From JAXMAF01 sp046350555 (GTDB taxonomy: Bacteria; Planctomycetota; Phycisphaerae; Phycisphaerales; SM1A02), in assembly GCA_046350555.1 (NCBI GenBank), contig JAXMAF010000015.1, forward strand, positions 62,001 through 126,000: a DNA stretch of 64,000 nt. Reading direction: 5' to 3'. Below are positions 17,879 through 26,092 of this stretch, one piece after another. Position 1 is the first letter of the stretch; each line of letters begins with the position of its first letter. The position numbers and the translations under genes were made by a program. The notes beneath the pieces are model-generated. The model did no database searches. It was not told the DNA's origin and saw only the letters and a program-made list of their open reading frames with translations.

Positions 17879-19639
17879 ATGCTTGAACTTGCGCCCCGCC
17901 CGCGCCCGACTTCCCCGCCGACACCCCCGCGAACGCCCCGCATGACATCCGACCCCACGGCTTCGACGACCGCGCCGGACGACGGCGCACGGGCCCCGGG
18001 CTCGCCCGGCGGCGCCCCGATGGTCGACGGCATCGGCGCCGACTCCGGCCGCGCAGCCTTCATCGCGCCCTGGTGGCTCTGGCTCTTCGTCGCCATGCTG
18101 GCGCTGCGATTCGTCGCCATGTGGTTCACGGTGCTCATTCCGGAGGAGGCGTACTACTGGATGTACGCGCAGCATCCGAGCATGGGCTACTTCGACCATC
18201 CACCGATGGTGGCGCTGGTCATCGGCGCCGGCACCGCGATCCTGGGAAACACCGAGTTCGGCGTGCGCATCGCCGGTTGCCTGCTCATGCTCGGCGCCAG
18301 CGTCCTCATGTACTGGTTCGGGCGCGCCTGGTATGGACGCCGCGCGGCGCTCCTCGCGGCGCTGGCGCTCCAGGTCCTGCCCGCGTACTTCGCGACCGGG
18401 TATATCGCGACGATGGACGCGCCGCTGCTCTTCTTCTGGATGGTGGCGCTCGTCGGCCTCACGCTCGCGTTGCGGAACGATCGCGCCATCGGCTGGTACA
18501 TCGCCGGCATCGGCATGGGCGGCGCGATGATGAGCAAGTACACCGGCGTCTTCCTGGGACTCGGCGGCGTCCTCGCCTGCCTGGGATGCCGCCCGTGGCG
18601 GCGGCAGTTCCTCACGCCGCATCCGTACCTCGGCTCGCTGGTCGCCTGCGCGATCTTCGCGCCGGTCGTGGTCTGGAACTCGCGTCACGACTGGGCGAGC
18701 TTCCGCTTCCAGTTCGTCGAGCGATTCCAGGGACACGGCTTCCAGCTCTCGACCGCGCTGGAGTTCTGGGGCATCCAGTTGGCAGTCGCCACGCCGGTCG
18801 TGCTGGTCGCCATCGGATGGCTGCTGGCCCGGGCGATCCGCCGGCCGCGGCGGCTCCGATCGCCGAGGCTCTGGTTCTCGCTCTGCCTGGGCATGCCGCT
18901 GCTGGCCGTGATGGCGTGGAAGTCGCTGCGCTACTCGACCCACATCAACTGGACGATCCCCGCGTACCTGAGCCTCCTGCCGGCGGCGGCGCATCTCTCG
19001 CTGGCGGGCGCGCGTCGGCTGCGCGTGCGCGGAATCCGGCGCGACGGCCTGCGCGAGGTCCAGTGGACGGGCGTCGTCTGCGTGGTGCTCTGCGCCGGCG
19101 CGATGCTCTATCTCGTCCTTGTCCAGCCACGCACGCGACTGCCGAGGGCCTTCCAGCCGTGGCCCGAACTTGCCAGGATCGTGCGCGATCACGAAGCCGA
19201 GCTGGCGCGACAGACCGGCGAGACGCCGCTGGTGATCGCCCAGGGTGGATACCGGCTGGCCAGCGCGCTCGGCTTCTACCGGGCGTCGGCGCGGCCGCTG
19301 GAGCTCGCGACGAACCGAGCGGGCGCCGACGCGACGACGGCGCGGCCGACCAGGCCGACGCAGACGGTCGTCAGCGGCGGCGCGATCATCGGAGCCTCGC
19401 TCAGCTATCGGTACTGGCGGAACCTCGATCTGTGGCTCGGTGCCGACTGCGTCTGCGTGGCGGAGGACGCGGAGTGGATGACGCAGGCCGCGGCGCGCTT
19501 CGATTCCTTCGAATCCATCGAGAATCCCGTCTTCGCCGAGAACGGCCTGCGCCTCGCGATCGGTCGCGGCTATCGCGGGCCGACGCCCGACGTCACAGGC
19601 CGGCCCGCGCCGGCCGACGAGGAGTCCGGACCCCCGTGA
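17879..19639 (+). CDS. Membrane glycosyltransferase of the ArnT/PMT (GT39/GT83) superfamily
   Basis: This 586-residue protein has a Pro/Thr/Gly-rich cytoplasmic N-terminus (1-60) and about ten hydrophobic segments from residue 63 on. The first loop has the acidic catalytic signature IPEEAYYWMYAQHPSMGYFDH, which corresponds to the D/E-containing loop of GT-C enzymes. Later, ATMDAPLLFFW and MMSKYTGVFLGLG match the PMT_2 pattern. Such enzymes move a sugar from a polyprenyl-phosphate carrier to a protein, lipid or glycan on the outer face of the membrane. GGGAAGG precedes ATG 17879 with good spacing; a second ATG at 17942 would drop 21 residues. It is divergent from the GT2 gene that may supply its donor. 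Confidence 0.87.
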   Translation: MLELAPRPRPTSPPTPPRTPRMTSDPTASTTAPDDGARAPGSPGGAPMVDGIGADSGRAAFIAPWWLWLFVAMLALRFVAMWFTVLIPEEAYYWMYAQHPSMGYFDHPPMVALVIGAGTAILGNTEFGVRIAGCLLMLGASVLMYWFGRAWYGRRAALLAALALQVLPAYFATGYIATMDAPLLFFWMVALVGLTLALRNDRAIGWYIAGIGMGGAMMSKYTGVFLGLGGVLACLGCRPWRRQFLTPHPYLGSLVACAIFAPVVVWNSRHDWASFRFQFVERFQGHGFQLSTALEFWGIQLAVATPVVLVAIGWLLARAIRRPRRLRSPRLWFSLCLGMPLLAVMAWKSLRYSTHINWTIPAYLSLLPAAAHLSLAGARRLRVRGIRRDGLREVQWTGVVCVVLCAGAMLYLVLVQPRTRLPRAFQPWPELARIVRDHEAELARQTGETPLVIAQGGYRLASALGFYRASARPLELATNRAGADATTARPTRPTQTVVSGGAIIGASLSYRYWRNLDLWLGADCVCVAEDAEWMTQAAARFDSFESIENPVFAENGLRLAIGRGYRGPTPDVTGRPAPADEESGPP

Positions 19640-19733
19640 TCGACGCCGACGAGCGGGCCGACCCCGCACGCGCGCCCGGGAACAACGAGTCCCTTGCAAT
19701 GAAGTCCGAAGCCGCGCGCAGACCGGATCGGTG

Positions 19734-20318
19734 TCACCCGCCGTTGATTCGATAGTCGACCTTGTACGCGCCGGGCGCCACCGGCGTGTACGTCGCGTTG
19801 TTGCTCCACGACGACGGCACGCACGACGACGGAGGTGGCAGCGGCGGGCCCGGAACGAGCGTCCAGCCATCGGACGTGGTGGCGGCCGGCGGTGCGGACG
19901 CGCCGCCTGCGGGCGACGGCGGCGCGGCCTGCACCGGTGGCGGCGCCGCGGGCGGCCGGACCGGCGAGTACGTCCGATCGTTCAGGAAGGTCGTGTAGTT
20001 GTTGGTCGGCAGGCCATAGCGGTAGTTGGTCGCCGCGTTCTGCGCCACGAAGGCGGCGTTCGGCGAGTTCATGTACGGCGCGTAGTTGCGCGCCGCGAGC
20101 GGAACATCGGCGGCGCGCCCGTTGTAGCCGTACGAGCCGACTTGCAGGTTCTCGTCGAGCGCATGGCCGCTGTTGACCTGCTCCTGCGCCGACGCCACCG
20201 AGCCAAAGCATGCGATGCAGCAGAGGATCGACGCGGGGCGCACCGCGGACCGGCGCACCGCGAGCGAGGCGATCGACATCATCGACGTGATCGACCGGAA
20301 TCGTTCCGTCTCGCTCAC
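19734..20318 (-). CDS. Secreted protein of unknown function, proline-rich
   Basis: This 194-residue protein has an N-terminal signal (VRPASILCCIACFGSVASAQ). The mature part has Asn/Tyr-rich text (YGYNGRAADVPLAARNYAP, NYRYGLPTNNYTTFLND), then a Pro/Ala linker and a short C-terminal unit with SWSNNATYTPVAPGAY. No known domain is recognised. The GTG at 20318 is the likely start: GGAGGG lies 8 bp upstream and the GTGA overlaps the stop of the FKBP lipoprotein gene. The two are therefore probably one operon with coupled translation, and both products leave the cytoplasm. Confidence 0.7.
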   Translation of the reverse strand: MSETERFRSITSMMSIASLAVRRSAVRPASILCCIACFGSVASAQEQVNSGHALDENLQVGSYGYNGRAADVPLAARNYAPYMNSPNAAFVAQNAATNYRYGLPTNNYTTFLNDRTYSPVRPPAAPPPVQAAPPSPAGGASAPPAATTSDGWTLVPGPPLPPPSSCVPSSWSNNATYTPVAPGAYKVDYRINGG

Positions 20319-21082
20319 GATCCACCCTCCTTCTTCGCGACCCGCAGGATGGTCACGTCGGCGAAGATCGCCTCGTTCGGCCCGATGCGCGGCGGATCGC
20401 CGCCGAGGCCGTACGCGGCCGCAGGCGGAATGGCGATCTTCCAGTGATCGCCCGGCTTCATCTGACGCAACAGCGTGGCCATGCCGGGCAGGAGCGCCTC
20501 GGGGTCGATCGACGTCGACTGTCCCCGCGCAATCTCGCGTCCGTCGCTGCCGGTGATGACGAAGTCGGCCACGACGACCTCGCCTTCGACGGCGCCACGC
20601 CCGTTGCCGCTGGCGACGACGATGTAGCGCACTCCCTCCGCGAACGCCTGGACTCCCGGCTGCGCGGCGAACGCCGCGATCGCCGCGTCGCTGCGGCGGA
20701 GATTCTGTTCGGCGATCGTCCTGAACTCGGTGTCCTCGGCCATGAGCCGCTGCGCCGCGCGATCGATCATCAGTCGATGGGTCGCGCGCATCACGCGGGC
20801 CATCTCCTGCGGCGGAAGCGCCGGCGGGAGCCCGTGCGTCGCGTCGGAGAAGCCGCGGGTGAGCAGGGCCGGATCCATCGTCAGCCCGTCGGAGGCGAGC
20901 CCGGTGCTGGCACGCTGTCCCAGGTCGAAGCCGATGCCATAGGCGAGGCGCGACGAGTCGTTGTCGGGGATGCTCGCGGCGGCCGAGCCGGGGTCGTACA
21001 TCGGCACCGTCGGCGACGTGCTCGAGCACGCGGTCAAGAGAACCGTGGAGACAACGGACACGGCGTGACGAAGGCGGAACAT
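20315..21082 (-). CDS. FKBP-type peptidyl-prolyl isomerase lipoprotein
   Basis: This 255-residue protein has a lipoprotein signal (VVSTVLLTACSS). An FKBP_N-like dimerisation region follows (about 45-150): SRLAYGIGFDLGQRA, LTRGFSDATHGLPPALPPQE. The C-terminal FKBP domain includes GVRYIVVASGNG, VVADFVITGSDGREI, LLPGMATLLRQMKPGDHWK and PPAAAYGLGGDPPRIGPNE. It resembles the FkpA/Mip group of periplasmic isomerase-chaperones. Some catalytic residues look altered: the usual Y.G....G..FD motif is replaced by ADFVITGSDGREIARG, so chaperone activity may outweigh isomerase activity. It is coupled to the downstream secreted-protein gene. Confidence 0.83.
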   Translation of the reverse strand: MFRLRHAVSVVSTVLLTACSSTSPTVPMYDPGSAAASIPDNDSSRLAYGIGFDLGQRASTGLASDGLTMDPALLTRGFSDATHGLPPALPPQEMARVMRATHRLMIDRAAQRLMAEDTEFRTIAEQNLRRSDAAIAAFAAQPGVQAFAEGVRYIVVASGNGRGAVEGEVVVADFVITGSDGREIARGQSTSIDPEALLPGMATLLRQMKPGDHWKIAIPPAAAYGLGGDPPRIGPNEAIFADVTILRVAKKEGGS

Positions 21083-21092
21083 GGAGTGCAGC

Positions 21093-21198
21093 GTAGACGC
21101 GTCCGGTCGATCCTCGCGCTCCGTGCTCCGCTCCGCAGGCCCGTCCCGAGCGGCCGTTGCGGGCAGGGGCTCGCGCGCGGAGATCGACCCGAATCCGC
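21093..21198 (-). repeat. Dispersed 105-bp element, diverged copy in reverse orientation
   Basis: Reading the plus strand, GACGCGTCCGGTCGATCCTC at the left and GGGCAGGGGCTCG plus GATCGACCCGAATCCGC at the right match the reverse complement of the element at 16961. It occupies most of the gap between the FKBP lipoprotein start and the stop of the DUF6159-like gene. Confidence 0.6.
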
Positions 21199-21229
21199 GG
21201 CGGGCACGTTCCCGACCGCGCCCGCTCGC

Positions 21230-22087
21230 CTACTTCCGGCGGATGGCCTGCTCGAGCAACGCGCGGTCGAAGCCCCTCGGCGCGTCCCCGGTCGCCGCGA
21301 AGCGGTAGAGCGCCGTCTGGACGATCACCTTCAGCGTGCTCGTGATCAACCCCAGGAGCGTCAGCAGGAGCGCCGTCAACACGCCTCCGATGATCGCGGC
21401 GGCCCACGTGCTGGTCAGGGCCGAGGTGGCCCCGCCGATGACCAAGGGGAGGAGCGCGACGATCACGAGCAGGAATCCGATCAATCCCAGGCCGAGATTG
21501 AGCGCCAGCGACTCGCCCCAGTTCTTCCGCAGGATCGCGACCGATCGCTTGATCGCCTCGACCGGGCCGAGCCCTTCGAGCACGAGCACGGGCACGACGA
21601 AGTAGGTCGCGATCGCCCATGCCATGCCCACGAGCCGGACGACGATCGAGCCGAGCAGGCCAACTCGCTCCTGCACGGCGCGCAGCAGCATGCCCACGGT
21701 CGACGCGACGACGGTCCACATGAGGATCTGCGGCAGCCTCGCCACGGCGGCGCGGAGTCCGGCGCCGACCGAGCTGTCCTTCCCCTCGAACCGGTTGGAT
21801 GCGCACGCCACGAGCGCCGAGTTGAAGAACGTCACGATGAAGAAGTTGACGAAGTAGAAGGCGAAGAGGCCAACGTACCACCACGGCGAGTGCGTCAGCC
21901 CACGGGCCGTCTCCGCTCCGAGACGGTCCCAGGGCATGAGCAGCGCCGCGGGCAACGCGAAGCTCGCCAGCACGACCAAGGTCGCGATCGTGCTCAGGAT
22001 CGGGAAGACGAGCAGCTGCGTGTCCGCGCGAAGGACGTCCCAGCTCTGGCGCAACAGCAACCACGACGACGAGAGCGTTCGCTGCAT
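21230..22087 (-). CDS. Multi-pass membrane protein, DUF6159-like
   Basis: The 285-residue protein opens with SSWLLLRQSWDVLRADTQLLVFP, an arrangement I associate with DUF6159. It has six hydrophobic segments: two near 28-50 and 70-90, two in the middle, and two near 205-265. A conserved-looking cytoplasmic piece is GLGPVEAIKRSVAILRKNWGE. Families of this kind are predicted integral membrane proteins of unknown function. A single-gene unit is likely; upstream is the RhlE-type helicase on the same strand, 127 bp away. Confidence 0.75.
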   Translation of the reverse strand: MQRTLSSSWLLLRQSWDVLRADTQLLVFPILSTIATLVVLASFALPAALLMPWDRLGAETARGLTHSPWWYVGLFAFYFVNFFIVTFFNSALVACASNRFEGKDSSVGAGLRAAVARLPQILMWTVVASTVGMLLRAVQERVGLLGSIVVRLVGMAWAIATYFVVPVLVLEGLGPVEAIKRSVAILRKNWGESLALNLGLGLIGFLLVIVALLPLVIGGATSALTSTWAAAIIGGVLTALLLTLLGLITSTLKVIVQTALYRFAATGDAPRGFDRALLEQAIRRK

Positions 22088-22214
22088 GAGCAGTCTCCCT
22101 CAGGACGGGCGGTGCGGATCGAACGGACGGCGACAACGCGGGAGCGTAGTCGTCGAGCGCACGTGGTGCGGCGGGCCGGCGCCGAGCGCCGCCCCGCCCA
22201 TGACCCCGGTCGAT

Positions 22215-23876
22215 TCAGCGCGCCGCGAGGCGCGGGCGACCGCGCGCCGCGCGCGAGCGGCCGGCGTGGCTCGACGGCGAGTGCTTGGGAATGGCGTGGC
22301 CCGGACCCGAGTGGCCGGCGGCCGGTGCCGCGCGTCGCCCTCGTCCCGCGTGGGACCACCCGCCCGAGTCGGGCGCTGGAGCGCCTTCGCGGTGGAGAGG
22401 CCGCTCGGCATGCTCGACATGCCCGGCGTGCTCGGCATGCCCGGCATGCGCCACGCTGCGGTCCGACGCGCTCCGGCGACCCGCGACGGTCCGGTCGCTC
22501 GCGGCGCCGCCGTCGGCTCGATGGCCTCGCACGCGTGCGTCCGGCGCCGCACCGGCGATGGACGCCAGCGGCGGGCGCGCGGGCCGCGCGGCAAGCGCCG
22601 GCAGCTTCGCGATCGCCTGGACCTTCTGCCCGGTCAGCTTCTCGATGTCGCGCAGGAAGACGCGTTCCTCGCCGTCGCAGAACGCGATGGCGATGCCCGA
22701 TGCTCCGGCCCGCGCCGTCCGTCCGATGCGGTGCACGTACGCCTCGGGCTCGTGCGGAAGGTCGTAGTTGAAGACGTGGGTGATCCCGTCCACGTCGATG
22801 CCGCGGGCCGCGACGTCGGTGGCCACGAGCACGCGCGAACGGCCGGAACGGAAGCTCGTCAACGCGCGCTGCCGCGCGTTCTGCGCCTTGTCGCCGTGGA
22901 TGGCATCGGAGGAGATTCCGGCGGCGTTCAGCCGCTTGCTGAGCCGATCCGCGCCGTGCTTGGTCCGGGTGAAGACGAGCGCCCGTCCGATGCCGTCGCG
23001 CTCGAGGAGATGCTCGAGCAGCGCCGGCTTCTGCGCGCGGTCGACCATGTACACCGACTGTTCGATGCGCGACACGGTCGAGGCGACCGGCGTGACCGCG
23101 ACGCGAACCGGATCGCGCAGCAGGGTCTCGGCGAGCCGCAGGATCTCGCGCGGCATGGTCGCGGAGAAGAGGAGCGTCTGGCGCCGATTCACCAGCGCCG
23201 CGGCGATGCGCCGCACCGGATCGATGAAGCCCATGTCGAGCATCCGATCGGCCTCGTCGAGGACGAGCACCTCGACGTTGGCGAGGTTCACGAGCCGCTG
23301 TTCCATCAGGTCGATGAGCCGGCCGGGCGTGGCGACGACGACATCGACGCCGCGCTGCAACGCGCGGACCTGGTTGACCTGGCTCACGCCGCCGTAGACG
23401 ACGGTGGCGGCGAGGTTGGCGTGGCGCCCGTACGCGGTGAAGCTCTCCTCGATCTGCACGGCAAGTTCGCGCGTCGGCGAGAGCACCAGCGCTCGCGGCA
23501 GGCGCGAGGGTGCGGCGCCGCGTGGCGAAGAGGCCGGCTTGGCGCCGTGATGACCGTTGCCCGAGAGCGCGCCGCGCACGGGACCGGCGCCGCCGCGCGA
23601 CTCCATGAGCCGCTGGATGATCGGCAGCGCGAACGCGGCCGTCTTGCCGGTGCCGGTCTGGGCGCAACCAAGGAGGTCGCGGCCCTCGAGGACGGGGGGA
23701 ATCGCCTGGGCCTGGATGGGCGTCGGCACGAGGTAGCCCTCGTCGGCGAGGGCGCGGAGGATGGGTTCGGAGAGACGAAGCGAAGAGAACTGAAGCAAAG
23801 AAACAAACTCCTTCAAGCCGCGCGGCGAAATGCCGTGCGGTTGAGTTGATTCGGGCGATCCCCGCGACGGGTTCAC
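22215..23876 (-). CDS. DEAD-box RNA helicase, RhlE type
   Basis: This ATP-dependent RNA helicase of 553 residues probably acts in ribosome assembly or RNA decay. The motifs run in order: Q-motif TPIQAQAIPP, Walker A AQTGTGKT, PTRELAVQI, VATPGRLIDLM, VLDEADRMLDMGF, FSATMP, ARGIDVDGITHVFNYD and HRIGRTARAGASG. A Gly/Pro/Ser insert follows motif I near 105-135. The tail after 425 is long, basic and Ala/His/Arg/Gly-rich (HAGHAEHAGHVEHAE), likely an RNA-binding extension. RhlE proteins usually begin close to FSSLRLSEPILRAL, so the real start may be about 25 codons after 23876. Three tandem hairpins lie just upstream in what would be its leader. Confidence 0.92.
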   Translation of the reverse strand: MNPSRGSPESTQPHGISPRGLKEFVSLLQFSSLRLSEPILRALADEGYLVPTPIQAQAIPPVLEGRDLLGCAQTGTGKTAAFALPIIQRLMESRGGAGPVRGALSGNGHHGAKPASSPRGAAPSRLPRALVLSPTRELAVQIEESFTAYGRHANLAATVVYGGVSQVNQVRALQRGVDVVVATPGRLIDLMEQRLVNLANVEVLVLDEADRMLDMGFIDPVRRIAAALVNRRQTLLFSATMPREILRLAETLLRDPVRVAVTPVASTVSRIEQSVYMVDRAQKPALLEHLLERDGIGRALVFTRTKHGADRLSKRLNAAGISSDAIHGDKAQNARQRALTSFRSGRSRVLVATDVAARGIDVDGITHVFNYDLPHEPEAYVHRIGRTARAGASGIAIAFCDGEERVFLRDIEKLTGQKVQAIAKLPALAARPARPPLASIAGAAPDARVRGHRADGGAASDRTVAGRRSASDRSVAHAGHAEHAGHVEHAERPLHREGAPAPDSGGWSHAGRGRRAAPAAGHSGPGHAIPKHSPSSHAGRSRAARGRPRLAAR

Positions 23877-23920
23877 CGAAACCTAGGGTGAACCGGCGCG
23901 CGAAACGCCGTACTGGATTC

Positions 23921-23993
23921 GACGCAGCGTGCTGCGTCGTGGGATGAACGCGGCACGCGCCGCGTCCTGGGATGTGACGCGGCGAGCCGCGTC
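23921..23993 (-). promoter_or_regulatory. Three tandem covarying hairpins upstream of the RNA helicase gene
   Basis: Perfect stems lie at 23921-23938 (GACGCAG..CTGCGTC), 23948-23965 (ACGCGGC..GCCGCGT) and 23976-23993 (GACGCGG..CCGCGTC). They repeat every 27-28 bp with similar linkers (GTGGGATG, CTGGGATG, GTGGAGCG on the plus strand). The first stem changes G-C to A-T on both arms, keeping the pairing. The array starts 45 bp before the helicase ATG and could be a structured mRNA leader. The rest of the gap 23877-24216 shows nothing else. Confidence 0.65.
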
Positions 23994-24216
23994 GTGGAGC
24001 GTCGTCACGCGATCGTCGAGGACGACGCGGAGAGGGCGCTGCCAGCGGATTCCCAGAACGTGCTGCCAAGGCTTCGCCAACTGTTCGTGGCGGCCGAAGC
24101 GAGACGTGGCCTGAGGCCACCGGCGAGAAGAACAAGAGTAGGCGCGCCGATGCCGTGGCGGCGCCGTTGGCGCGTCATCGCGCCAGCGGGCATGCCCGTC
24201 GTCGTTCGCGCCGCAT

Positions 24217-24837
24217 TCAGGGCTGCGCGCCGGGCGCGGACGTCAAGGCCCGGATCGACTCGACGAACTCGGGGCCGCATCCCTTCAGCCAGAACTCGCC
24301 GTCCTTCGCCTTCCGGATCGCAAGGACGTTCGAGAAGACCGCCACGAGGATCAGGCCGACGAGGAAAGCGAAGACCCCGATCAGCGCGACGACCCACTGA
24401 TCCTGCGTGACGCCGACGATCACCGCGACGATCCCGAGGAGGACGATGCCCGTCGCGCCGAGCTGGCGGCGCAGGGTCCTGCCCTTCACCGCCGGGCTGA
24501 TGAAATAGGTGATCCGACAGCTCTTCCGCGCGAGCAGGTAGACGATCAGCAGGACGATCACGCCAAGCAGCACCGTGAAGAACCAGCCCGGATGCATCCA
24601 GTACAGCGTCTTGGTGATCGGCGCCGTCGCGACGGGCTCGTTCGTCTTGACGCACCGCTCCGGCAGGATGATGCCCGAGCGGACCACGACGTACTTGCCG
24701 TCGACGCGCACGCCGCCGCGCGTCGCGAGCACCCGAAGCCCGCACTCGGGACAGACGGCGCCGATCGGCGTGCCGCGCAGGTCGAAGCCGCACTGGGCGC
24801 AGGGAACCGGCTGGTCGACAAGCAAGGACGGATCCAC
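24217..24837 (-). CDS. Zinc-ribbon membrane protein of unknown function
   Basis: The protein has about 206 residues from GTG 24837, chosen because GAGGAG stands 6 bp upstream and because the zinc ribbon then begins near residue 14. The ribbon is CAQCGFDLRG..CPECG, a four-cysteine module common at the N-terminus of planctomycete membrane proteins. Two pairs of hydrophobic segments follow (about 85-105 and 135-185), with ITYFISPAVKGRTLRRQLG between them. The frame is open upstream to 25098, but that part reads as non-coding. No enzymatic motif is visible and the role is unknown. Confidence 0.7.
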   Translation of the reverse strand: MDPSLLVDQPVPCAQCGFDLRGTPIGAVCPECGLRVLATRGGVRVDGKYVVVRSGIILPERCVKTNEPVATAPITKTLYWMHPGWFFTVLLGVIVLLIVYLLARKSCRITYFISPAVKGRTLRRQLGATGIVLLGIVAVIVGVTQDQWVVALIGVFAFLVGLILVAVFSNVLAIRKAKDGEFWLKGCGPEFVESIRALTSAPGAQP

Positions 24838-25056
24838 GTTGATCTCCTCGGAAGTGGCGGGCCAGTCGCCGAACGTCTCCTGCGCCGGATGCGCGAGGAT
24901 CCTCGGGTGCGCCGCCGCCACGTGGCGCGCGCTCTGGTAGCGTACAACGGTTCCCTCGCCCTTGTGACCGCGCATCGATGGGTGCCGCTCCGCGACGGGC
25001 AAGGGACCGGCGGCCAACACGGCCGCAACCTGCGGACCACCTTCCCCAACACTCAT

Positions 25057-25160
25057 ACGGATTCCATTCGACCTCACATGCGTTGAACCCCTGCCCACAG
25101 CGGCATGTCACGGAAGGACTGAATTGGGTGTGGCGCAAGAGTCACCTGGGAGGCGTATCA
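25057..25160 (+). repeat. Dispersed 105-bp element, diverged copy
   Basis: ACGGATTCCATTCGACCTC, then CATGCGTTGAACCCCTGCCC, GAATTGGGTGTGGCGCAAGA and a right end CTGGGAGGCGTATCA align along the full element. It ends only four bases before the ATG of the ABC ATPase, so it supplies that gene's leader and any ribosome site. The rest of the gap from 24838 shows nothing clear. Confidence 0.7.
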
Positions 25161-25163
25161 ACC

Positions 25164-25897
<734 letters not shown>

Positions 25898-25901
<4 letters not shown>

Positions 25902-26092
25902 CCCAGGCGGTGCTGGTGGAGGGCGAAACCAACCGCGTCCGCGTGCACGTGCCCGACGGCGTTCCGCCGCAGGGATTCTCGATCGTCTCGCCGACCCTGG
26001 AGGACGCCTACCTGGTCCTCATGCGCGCGCCGGGCCGGCGCCGCGCCGCCCGGCTCGCCGGCCGAGCCGCGCGCCTCGGGCGGAGTCGCGGC
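25898..26092 (+). other. Detached C-terminal segment of the ABC ATPase, in frame with the permease
   Basis: A GTG at 25898 overlaps the ATPase stop as GTGA and opens a frame reading VTQAVLVEGETNRVRVHV, then SPTLEDAYLVLM. This is the normal end of the ATPase family. The frame continues without stop into the permease gene. It may be a frameshifted ATPase end or an N-terminal extension of the permease. Confidence 0.55.
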
